From contig OX421500.1 in the NCBI GenBank assembly GCA_949126835.1, positions 17,552,181 through 17,616,180 of the forward strand: a stretch of DNA of 64,000 nucleotides, written 5' to 3'. Below, one piece after another: positions 11,757 to 23,700 of the stretch (the stretch's first letter is position 1; each line of letters opens with the position of its first letter). Source of the stretch: Anisus vortex (lineage: Eukaryota > Mollusca > Gastropoda > Planorbidae). The translations under genes and the position numbers were made by a program. The notes under the pieces are model-generated. The model was not told the DNA's origin and did no database searches. It was given only the letters and a program-made list of their open reading frames with translations.

Positions 11757-14700
11757 TAGCTCATTTAAGATATAATTGCTACTAACCTAACAGCTGTATG
11801 GCAAGTGTAACTACTGTAACGATGCAGATCTTAAGTGAATAATATTAGATTATTAGAATAGTAGACTAAACGTTACATTTCGCCTTAAGATTAACCTACA
11901 TTGGAAGCTAGTTGTAAGCTCTATATATTGTCTGCTCATTAAGTGGCAGCCACTTAACAAATTATGGAGTTGATACTGATATGTGTGTGCTGTAATACAA
12001 CCATTATATTCATTTTGCATGTTTTATTTTATGTTATTTGATGTTTCCATTTACATTGCCTTTACTTCTTTCTTACGTTGTGTATGATTACTTTCAATAT
12101 TTGCATTCTTTATGTCAGTTTAATGATACATCGCGCACGTGTATGTTCCACGACTACACGATATGTGTTGTAAATGCCCCTTCACCACTCGCAGGGATTT
12201 GTACGTTATACATCTATCCCTCCCTTTTGCCTACTTCCTCTTCTCGCTTCTTTTGATCTAACTCACAATAATGTGCACTTCGAAATTAATAACTGATTCG
12301 GTCAAACGGCCGTATCTCTCCTAAAACCTACAAGTAGAGGCGAACCAGAGATTCGACTATTACAAATGTATTTTTATCTCAATTGGAGTGGTTTACAACT
12401 CACCCACTCTATCTTATCCTACAAGGATAAAATATTCCCATCCTCTCCTTTTGAGATCGACTTACGCTCCTGCCAATCAAAAGTAGAGAGCAAATGAAGT
12501 GTTTTAACTAATTGAGATCGTAAGTAAACTCATCCACCTTTTTATCATTGTGAAATTAATGTGATTTCAGTTTTTATTCGACTTTTAGAGAAAGGCGTAG
12601 GCACCCTGCAAGGGTAGTCATCCAGTTCCTAATGGGGCTTGCTAATAATCTATTTCCAAGCTTGTAGATATACATTTTATATTATTTGGATTACATACAT
12701 TATATATGTCGTGTCAGAGAATAGTGTGGACATCTGGGTGCACACGTTGCCGTGTGCCCACTAGGGGCGTGATTTTTCAGGGTAGTGGTGCTGTCTCTAT
12801 GGGCACTTTATATACGTTAAACACTATTGACTTGTTTGTCTATATGGTATGACAGCAGACCTTGTATTTGTGCACTTTAAGACTTGTACGATATTTAGAT
12901 TGTACGGAAAAGCAATATTTATTTTGCTTTCTAGTTTGTCTACCTTTAATTTAGAAATAATCCGTTGCAAATGTAGGCAGTTTCGTTTGAAAAATCTTCA
13001 TGTTATATGTAATGTTCAAACTGATTTCTACAGGGCAAAAGGAAAACGAGAAAAGATTTTAAAGAACTTGTTTGGGAAAACTATAAAATCACGAAGGTAG
13101 AATCTTGTTTACAACAATCATTAATTATTTACTTTTTTAAAAGGTTATGTTTTTGAATTTATTTTTTGGGTGAGAAACATTTAAATTAAACAATAAATAT
13201 AATAATGATAGAAGTGCAATACGTCTACGTTAATTTAAAACGTTGTTTTATAAAGAGTTTCAACTTTTATAAGGATACGTATTTTAGAAAAAAATCTAAT
13301 TAATTTTTTTGTTCAACTATTTTTTTAAAGATTTTTTCTAGAAACAAGTTTGGAACAAAACAGCTTGAGATTAATGATTATGATACTTTTAAGGTATGTT
13401 ATGACACTATACCAAATCGCTTTTTGTTATAATTTTTTTTTTACTGTAATATAGACTACCAGTTGCAAAACATGTTTATGTGTGTCATCAATGGTCACAT
13501 GCTTATAAATAAAAAAAATATGTCGTATCCAATAACAGTTATATTTTGACAATGAGGTTTTCTCATTTGATATTTGCAAAATACCTTTAAACGTTGATTT
13601 TTGTTGCTGTTAGTGCCCATATTATTATAAATTGTAATTATGGTAGCGTTCTATGGGCAGCTAAACATGTATATTTCTAGTGTTTCATTTATTATCAGCA
13701 TATTATATGCCCACTTGAAGTTGAAATCACGAAGCAAGACATTTGTTTACTTTCTTCAATATTTATTCATTGAATACAAAACACACTTTGAAGAATGATG
13801 AACAATAGCATATACAAGTTGTAGTCTAGTAAGATACTTTAAGGAAATCTCTCCTAAATATAATACTCAATGTTAAAGGCCTTTTGGGCTTAGCAGAAGT
13901 TTATCGCCATCTTATCTTGGCGGAAGTCCTAACTTAACTTAGTTTCTTTACAACCTTAACCGAGCAGACGATCACCCAAAGGGTTAGTCACTGACATATA
14001 TATTATTATCAACTGGAAACAACCGACTATGAATATGGAACAATACATTGTGATTAAATGAAACATTTAAATATAAATACAAAATCAATCAAATGAATGA
14101 TCCAATCATAATTTTAGTGAAATGCAATATCCACAGTTGCTTACAGGTTAAATAGTTATCACGCTTTAATTGTCCATTTCTGAGCAATCTCAATCTCTTG
14201 CAAAGACCACAGCTTAAGTTCAATCGCATTCATCCCTCAACTGACTAATTAAAAGAAAAAAAAAAGTATTTCTTCTTTACTAACATATCGCGTCATTTTC
14301 TCTCTTCCTTTGTTTAATGCAAACATTAGATGTGTACAACATTCAACTATTAAATCTATTTTATTAAATAGTTTTTTGGGCTTCAATCATCCTAACAGTA
14401 GTGTAAGGATAAATTATAATCAACAGAAAATATATACGAAAGAAAAAGTCAATACACAGGACACAGCAAACAGCGTACAAGACAATACAATTTTTAATGC
14501 ACTGCATATTAGTAACACTAGAATCAATCATGTAAACATAATATATAGCTTTTATACAAATATAGATATCACTGAAAAAAAAAATTGGTTTCTTATACAG
14601 GACTTAAACCTTACCTATCCAGAGCAAGAATACAAACCGAGATTACAAACATGCTTGTCCGGGTGGGACGCAAACCTTTTGAATATACTGTCCTAAATTT

Positions 14701-17700
14701 TAATACTAGTGAAGACCAAATAGCTATTTTAAAATATTCGTTGTCAAAAATTAGGTTCCGATTAGGTGCAGATTGTGCGTACGTTCATCGTGCTTTTGCT
14801 TAAGAATATGAAGAGAGACGACTTTGAATTTTATTTACATCAGTAGCTATCTCAGCAAAAAAAAATTGACTAAATTGAACAGTTTAACAACGTTTATTGG
14901 CAAGTTCCAATATGTATATCATAGGTTACATGCATCCAAAATATACAAATAGAGGTAGATGAGTGTCGGTCGAGTACAGTGTATTAGGCTAAATTAAATG
15001 GTTAAGTATGCTCAATATCTGCGACTGTCTACTCGGCGACGGCTCCTGCTTCTTATCTTACCAAATATCTGGGCCCACAGCATTGCAAGAAACATCCGTG
15101 CACAAAGGATCATATCCATTTACCCCACATAATAAATATATAAAATAATGCGCAATTGCATTTTTTTGTGTTTCCGGAAGTAATACCGACGCCATACTTT
15201 TTAAACGCAGCGGTTATGGTTACACTATATATTGATGCTTATTTACAATGTCTTTTTCATCAAATCTATAATTTCGAACAACCAAAGCTAATGATTTTGG
15301 CAAAAGGTACAAAGGCTGTTGTGTAATAAATTGCAACAAAAATGCAAAAACGATTGATTGTCGTACAAATAACTTGTCACACTACATGACTTTTCTGACC
15401 CCGTAAAGGATAAACAATTGTAACTTGTAACCTCATATTACTTAATATTAGTAGCCTTGGTTTAGTCGTAAACTTGCCAAGAGTAATTTATCAGTAATAA
15501 ATTAAGCATTTCTCATCTTACTATAGTAGCGTTTCTAGTGACCGGTGCCTTGAATCAAAAGAAAATGGCGGAAGCCGAGCTTCACTTTTAGTCACTGCGC
15601 ACATAGGGATTGCGCAATTTGTTCTATACTTATTCTGTGATTAACCCTAGACGGCCAGTGGTATGTTGAGGGGGGGAATGTATACCACTAGATATTCATT
15701 TATTAATGGCTAGTTAGCCCTCTCCTGGGTCGTTTCCCATGGTCAATAATTTTAACTTGCCTTTAACTTATCTCTATATATATATATCGCCAGTATAAAC
15801 AACACTTCTTGGTTACTAACAATACCCATTTAACACTGTCCCTCGACTAAAAAGATTTATGTCTGTCCGAACAAGTTTCTCACGTCATTTATCTCGTTTT
15901 GTTTTTGGTTTACTATAATTAAAAATGCATTGCAACAATCGTATTAGGCTTTTATTTAAGCCCTATAAAAAGAACTATCTTTTAGAAGGTCGATAATGTG
16001 TACAGACAGAAATGCCACTGTATATTAAGATTCGATCGACAGCTCTATCTGTTATATAATTATCATTTTGTTTAAATGCAACAAATGTGTGGGCTTTACG
16101 GCGTGTTTAAAAAAAAATGAAACATACACATTAATATCTTTTGTAACATTACTTTTCTAATTCAACTACTTTTCTGTAATATAGAATATAAAAAGAAATA
16201 AGTGTTAGATAAAAATTTATTCGACCTAAATAGTTTCCCTGCGATTACAAAATGAGTAGAAATTTTCTAGACACTTAAATTTGTTCATCGTAAATATGGA
16301 TGTTACTAAAATAATCAAATTTTAAAGTGATTTAAATTTATAAGCCATAATATATGAAAACAAATGAATAAAGGCCTTACTAGCTTGCCTAGTGCTTTTT
16401 TTTTTTTATAAAATTAGATATTGTTTGTTTTAGTTTTAATTGTATTCGTTATATTACTTTTTGTGTAAAATAGCGTTAAAAATGCGTTAATATTAATATT
16501 TATCTAAGTGTTGTTGTACATACTTTTTTTCCAAATACAGCTCGTCACAAAAGTTGATTTACCCCCAGCCAAGCTAAGCAAAAATGATTTACAGAAATTC
16601 GTGTGCAGCCTTTTAGATGCGGTAGACAAACATGGTAAGATCATGTTAGATTAAGGAGTTATATTGTATAGCTTTGTATTCTAAAGGATTTTTTTTGCCT
16701 GCATTATTCCAGAGTTAGATTCTATGTAATAGAGAGTAAGCTCAAAAGTTATTGTTCATTATTGCTCATTAGCAATAATTACGACATTTGTTTTTTAAGT
16801 TTAGAGACCTATCTAGATCGAAACATTTGTTGGCCCTATATGGCTTTCCTAACAAATATTAAATTATTCGAATTCAGCGACGTGTTTTATGAATACATGG
16901 GGTAAAAAATAAAGTTTTTTTCATTTTGTTTAGCTGGTGTTAACTCGTCTGTTTGTGTTGGCATTGTGGTAGCATGATCAGTCTCTCCATTATCAGACAA
17001 GTATAACAAAACAGTTCTTTACAGCATAAAATGACGAAGTCAACGAATTCTTTTACAGCCGAAAAAAGGATAATATTTATTTACTTACAGTTCAGACTTC
17101 TATCACATACAGGTTACAAAATACTTCATTATTAAACATTGTAGTTCAATCTACTAAAGTCAAGAGCGAGAGAATTACATTTCTTGTCACCGCCCTGGCG
17201 AATAACTGTCAACGACTTCTCTTTTCTACACATTCAAAAACCCCCTCCTTTTCCCGTGTCCTTACTGAAAAAAACAGTGTGTCAAATACAAGGGAGTTTA
17301 CTTATTAAATACTTAAATAATTTCTTTGTTACTTCCCTTAGACCATAATAATTAATAATTGATAAGTTAATATAATTTGAGTCATAACATATACCCTCCC
17401 CCTTAAAAAAATAAAATCTATATTTATAGATTTTATGAACATAATTATCCAATGACATAAATAATAATTTGAAGTATAATCATACAAAAAACATAATAAA
17501 ATATACAGTGAAACTTGTATGTACAGTTAGTATCTAGTCTGTGTCAGTAATGTGAACAGATAGACGTGAGAGGATGTCAGGGATGTGATTATCAATACCT
17601 TTAATTGTTTTGATCTCAAATTGGTAATCAGATAAATGTAACGCATATTTGTTTATCCTATTATTGTTGACATTGCTAACATTGAAATTTTTCAATGGTT

Positions 17701-20700
17701 TATGGTCAACTAAAACAGTAAACTTTCTGCCTAGAAGATATCTTTGGAGTTTAGTTAAAGCCCAGAATATTGAATATTATGATATCAATTGCTATCTTAT
17801 GAAAAGGAGATACAATGTTATCAACTTTTTGTAATGGAGCTATGTGTGCATTATGTATCTTGTTTTTAACTTGACAGTTGTGACATGAGTCAATGTATTT
17901 CTTGATGTCCACTTTCATACATTTCCACCAGAAATGTTTAGAAATATTATAAAGAGTCTTTTTGAAACCTTGATGTGCAGACAATGGATTATCATGTGCT
18001 GCAGATATGACTAAATTTGTCAGTGATTTTGGAATAATTATTTGTTGCTTAGAACACTCATTTGTTTTCACTATTCTAATCATAATATCATTTTGAAATT
18101 TAAATTTGTCAGCATTATATGATGTTTTGCTGTTTAGATTATTTTTCAATTTCATGATATAAGGATCATTGTTTTGTTCCTTTAACAGAATTTCATGATT
18201 TATTCTATTCAATGTATCTGACTCATTAGTATTTCTATTGGTAATATTACAGAAATTAATGCTTTTCACTTTTTGTTTCTCTTCATGCACTTCACTTTGA
18301 ATATTCTGTTTTGCATCATTTTCATTTTCATTGCTAGTTATTATCTTATTTGGAGTATTCATTCTTGAAAAACACTTTATTAACTCAGTCTTTTGTATTT
18401 CATAGTCATCTAGATTGTTATTTGCTATTTGAAATGCTTTCTTATTTGAATCAAGATGTTGTGCTAATAAAATTGACATGAGTTCTTTTGAAATGTTTTG
18501 TGAATTACAGATGTTTTCAAAATTTTCAATGTATGATACTATCATGTCTGTTCCATTCCATTTATGGAATTTTAGATTTACTTCAGGTGTAGTTTGACAA
18601 TTAGAAACTAATTCTATTGTAGGCAAATTCTTTGTCCATTTATTTTGATCCACATTGTTAACTATTAACAGATTTAATTTATGAGATAATGTCTCTATAG
18701 GATTCATGTGATATTCATCTATTGTCTTTGGCTTATTAATGTTTTTCAATTTTCTCTGTTCAATCCATTCATGGTATACTTCCATAAAATTATCAGGTTT
18801 TATGTCAGTAAGATTTCCTATAATCAAAGGAGCTGTACAATTTTCTAAAACACAAGCTTTAATATCACCTGAAATCCAAGGTGTATCAATGTTGACAATA
18901 GCACAATGTGAACTAACAGAACTACCATCACCAAGTGTGATGTTTTCAAATTCATCAATGTATTGATTAGGAAGAACAAGATTCTTTTGAACTATCAAAC
19001 AACTGCAACCAGTGTCTCTCAATGACATAACTTCTATACCATTTACAAAAGCAGGAAATAAATAAAGAGTTCCATTCAGATTATGCAATGATGTAAAATT
19101 TTCCTTAATGGTATTTGTTTGCTTTTCTTCACATAATGCTTTGGGAGTTTGTGAACATTGTGTTTTGAAAACTTCACTATGAGAATCAGTGTTAACAGAT
19201 TTAGTATTTGCAGTGTTAACAGTTTTACTTGTAGAATCAGTTTGAACAACTTTAATATTTGTATTGTCATTATCAGTATTTGTACAAGTGCTTTTATATG
19301 TAGTTTTAGATTTTCCATTTTCATTCATTAATGAAGCTGAATTGACATGAACAGTGTCAACAGATCTTATTATGTAGTGTCCTAGAATACCAGGTTTTAA
19401 ATCTTCATCAAAATTTTTAGATGACAACCATTCTTGAAAAATTGTTTTACTGTTGTCTGGTTTGATATTTGGTATATTGCCAATTATAATGGGAGCAATA
19501 CATGATTTTACTATGGCTGCTTCAACCATTCCAGTGAACCATGGTGTGTCTATATAAACATCTATGATAGGACATTTGATTTGGTAACCATTGCCTAGCA
19601 TAATGTTATCATGTCTTATAATTTTACTATGCCCAAGTCTTTGTATTAAGTTTTCATCCACACAAACAGTTGTGCATGCTGTGTCTCTAAGACAATGTGT
19701 CTTGTGTTTACCTAGGAATGCAGGATACACAATTAAATTATTGTTATTAGAGCTATGTTTCAAAGAAGTGAATCTTCCTTTATTATTATTTGAGTTATTG
19801 CTCTGTCTTTGTTTGCTACGTAAATAACTTCTATTGCGACCTCTGGTTTCATTGGCATTATTTTGTTTATCTCTGATCTTCTTCAGACACTCAGATTCTA
19901 TGTGCCCTGATCTTTGACAATAAAAACATTTTACATTTGGATTTTTAATTTTTGTGTCACGTCTAGTATTTACTGATTGACTTCTTCTATCATTTTGAAC
20001 AAAATTAAAGCTTTGTGACAGATTTTCTTTAGATAAGATACTATTTGGATGACTGTCTTTGAAAGAAGTTATTGCTGATATCAATTTATCAATATTATTG
20101 ATTTCTTTTTCTTTCAAGTATGTAAATAATTCAGTACTTGCCATGGAAAGAATTTTGTCGTAAATTATCATTTCAATAATTTGATTTGGATCTTTAAGAT
20201 CAACTTTCATTAGTTCTAACCATGTTATCAAGTAATGTTGTATGTCTTTCACAAACGCAGTTGGCTCATGTGACTGATCTAATTTTGCATTGTTGAATCT
20301 CTCTCTATACCAGTTTGGAGTTTTAATGAAATATGCTAACATTTGTCTTTTTATCTCATCATAGTCACAATCTTCTATGTTGATATATGACATGGCAGTA
20401 CGAGCTTTGTCTTTCACAGATTGGAATAGATATCTATGCCAGTCTTTCTTTTGTATTTGCTCAGCTTTGAGTTGCATCTCAAAAGTTTTGAAAAATGCAT
20501 CTATGTTTTTCCCGTCAAAATAACTTATTTTTATTCTTTTAAGATCATTATTTTCTTTTGTAGTACTGGTAGATGGAATATTATTTTGTTTTGATTTTTC
20601 TTTCTCAATTTCCAATTCTTTGTCTTTAATTTCTATTTCGTGAGCCCTTTTTGCTGCACGCTCATCTCTCTCTCTGTCTGCTAAATTATTCAAGTATTCT

Positions 20701-23700
20701 TTCTGTTCTTTAGTCCATTCTTTAACTTTTTGTTCTATAAAATCAACTCTTTCTTTTTTTTCTAAACCAAACTCATCAGCTAATATTTTTGCTCTACTAT
20801 ACATTTCAGCATTTGTTTCCATGTGGAAATCACTGCTTGTTGCCATTTTTGAAGTTTAGAAATTATATGGACTATTATTCAATTATTGTATGAACAAAAT
20901 TATTATAATTTTTCCAAGTTCAATTCATGGAAATTGTTAATGAAATTATTTATATAGTATTTCATTATATGTTCATTATTGATTGAGAAATTATTACATT
21001 CAATCAATTGATTTTCATATTGCTGTATTGTAATCAAATTGTTATGTTGCAATGCTTGAAACACCTTATACTTGTTATTATTACAAGTCCAATTTATCCA
21101 AGTGAAATTGTAATTGTAACTTCAATTGAAAATTTTCAAGTGTGAATTACAACATTAAATCATTCAAGTGTAAATTTTTGCAAAATTATTGTATTATAAT
21201 TGCAAGTGATATTTAGTTCATTGTTTACATGTATTACAATTTATAACAATGCTAAATGTCCAAGTTTTATTTCATTATTTTCAAGTTTTATTTCATTATT
21301 TTCATGCTTTGCAAAATTTATTACAAGTTTTTCTGCAATCATTAAATTTTATAGTTCAGTGATGTTTTGCTTTGCAAATTATTATAAGTATTTTATGCAA
21401 GCAATGTATTATGTACAAGTGATGTGATGTGAAAAAAATTTTCACAAGTTTTTTCAAAGAAGAAAATGTATATGTCAGTGTGTTGTCAATTAACACTGTC
21501 AAAATATTTCATGTATAGGTCAGTACATGAAAATATTGTAAGTTATGAACCTGTGAAAAATACAAAACCAACACTTTGAAACAAAATAAAATATAAACAC
21601 TAAACATAAATAGCATTCATACACATAAATAAAAATAAAAAACAAGGCTGTATAAAATTTACAATGATAGAGGAAAATTTAGACCAAAGAATTACAATAG
21701 GTAAACATTGACAAGACCACATATTTGTTCACTATATTTACAAACAAATAAATACACAAGTACAAACTAAACTCAAACAGCTAACCTAAATATTGAAATT
21801 TGGATATAGATGGCCCACATTAAGCTGTAGGAAGCGGATGATTAGTCCAGCCAACTATATACAAAAACAAAACCCTAAAAGAATACATATAAAATAATCT
21901 TCTTGAGAGGCATAAAAGATGAAGAAGATAGACAGAATGAAGCAATAGAATATAAGAAGATTAAATTATATTCGCCACTCCAATCCAAGCCCTTTTGTAC
22001 ATAAATAAACATAAAACATGAATAATAAATAATAGCATGTAGTTACAAAACAACTTATCAACTACAGCTTGACCTTGCTTGACCTTGAACCTGTAGTAAA
22101 ATGCTTTAACACAACCGCTATTTTATAACTAAGTAATTTAGTAAATAGTTTAATTAAATTAATTCAGCACCATCACGAATAATATCACGAGTCTAAAAGA
22201 CGATATCGCAAAGTGTTTTACGCGAAGTGATTGACACGAAATGATTGACGCGAAGTGATTGACGCGAAGTGATTGACGCGAAGTGATTGACGCGAAGTGA
22301 TTGACGCGAAGTGATTGACGCGAAGTGATTGACGCGAAGTGATTGACGCGAAGTGATTGACGCGAAGTGATTGACGCGAAGTGATTGACGCGAAGTGATT
22401 GACGCGAAGTGATTGCAATCACGAGTTCGAAGCAATTAACTTAGTTACTGTAAAGTACATACACAGAATTCACGAAAGGCTGTAAATAAATGCACTGATA
22501 TTAATTGAGGCTAAGCTCATCACAACGAATTAAATTGAGGCCAGAAATATATCAGCATGTAGACTCTAATAAGCTAGAACGAAGGCCAATAAAACACAAC
22601 AGTTGATTGCTGGAAAGAAATTATGGCCAAATAAATTTTTCAAAGAAACTGACTAAGTCGAGCCAGTTGATTAGCATTGATCCAATCCTCAATGAAGACG
22701 AAATATTTTTCCAGACATAATGACCATGTCAGGCCAGTAGATTAGATTTGAACATTCATCATAACAGGATGCATGAATGTAAACAAACAATTGTTGCAGC
22801 AGTCAGGAACCGGAAACAGGAAACTAAGTTGGGTTGACCTTGATGAGGTCACTTCCGTCCTCATCATCTTGACGACCTTCCGCCATTTTGTTCGCCATGT
22901 TTCAATGTTGAATCGCTTGCAGTCGTGCCGCTTGCTAATATGATGCCGCCGGTTGCCGCTGTCGTTGCCTGCAGTGTTAAACTTCTCCAGTTTAACCTGT
23001 GTTAAACTTTTCGCTTGCCACCATTGTTAACTCGTCTGTTTGTGTTGGCATTGTGGTAGCATGATCAGTCTCTCCATTATCAGACAAGTATAACAAAACA
23101 GTTCTTTACAGCATAAAATGACGAAGTCAACGAATTCTTTTACAGCCGAAAAAAGGATAATATTTATTTACTTACAGTTCAGACTTCTATCACATACAGG
23201 TTACAAAATACTTCATTATTAAACATTGTAGTTCAATCTACTAAAGTCAAGAGCGAGAGAATTACATTTCTTGTCACCGCTCTGGCGAATAACTGTCAAC
23301 GACTTCTCTTTTCTACACATTCAAAAACCCCCTCCTTTTCCCGTGTCCTTACTGAAAAAAACAGTGTGTCAAATACAAGGGAGTTTACTTATTAAATACT
23401 TAAATAATTTTTTTGTTACTTCCCTTAGACCATAATAATTAATAATTGATAAGTTAATATAATTTGAGTCATAACAGCTGGTGCAGGCTACGATTTTTTT
23501 CTGAGTCTGGAGGGTGTCCATGAGTCTACCCAGCTCTGATGGTTACCTGACCTTAGTTGGGGTAAAGTAAAGGCGGCAATCACCTAGTATGCCCTGGCCA
23601 CAAAAACTGGTGAACGCTGCTTCACCGGTCCTATGGATCAATTTGGTCTGACGGGATACTTTACTTTAGCCATAGGAACCATAGGAATGGCCGATAAATA

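Larger units (their letters stand above)
11754..16540 (+). other. Introns 1-3 of the channel gene
   Basis: Apart from exons 2 and 3 and the orphan frame at 14601, the DNA is AT-rich without identified elements. 13735-14270 and 14875-15120 have LTR-like composition (TTTATTGGCAAGTTCC; TTTACTTTCTTCAATATTTATTCATTG) but no ends. A GC-richer, TGAGGGGGGG-containing patch lies at 15640-15740. Confidence 0.4.
16938..23476 (-). mobile_element. Ty3/gypsy-type (Gmr1-like) LTR retrotransposon, copy 1, young internal-deletion derivative
   Basis: A complete-ended 6.5-kb insertion in intron 4 of the channel gene, oriented opposite to it. It has two 452-bp LTRs (TG...CA) that differ at only two positions, a 5-bp target-site duplication GCTGG (16933-16937 and 23477-23481), a purine tract next to the 3' LTR (17394-17404 as complement) and a TGG-initial primer-site candidate next to the 5' LTR. 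The single long ORF covers gag, protease-like and integrase zinc-finger parts. The integrase catalytic core, reverse transcriptase and front of RNase H are deleted, so it is non-autonomous. Comparison with the copy at 42576-49620 defines the missing part. Confidence 0.9.

Noticed and set aside
19076..19324. 82-codon ORF inside the retrotransposon
   Set aside because: Shadow frame of the linker between the two protease domains.
22159..22435. Three overlapping - strand ORFs of a repeated 14-residue peptide
   Set aside because: They are translations of a 14-bp minisatellite that is open in all three frames; no other coding evidence.
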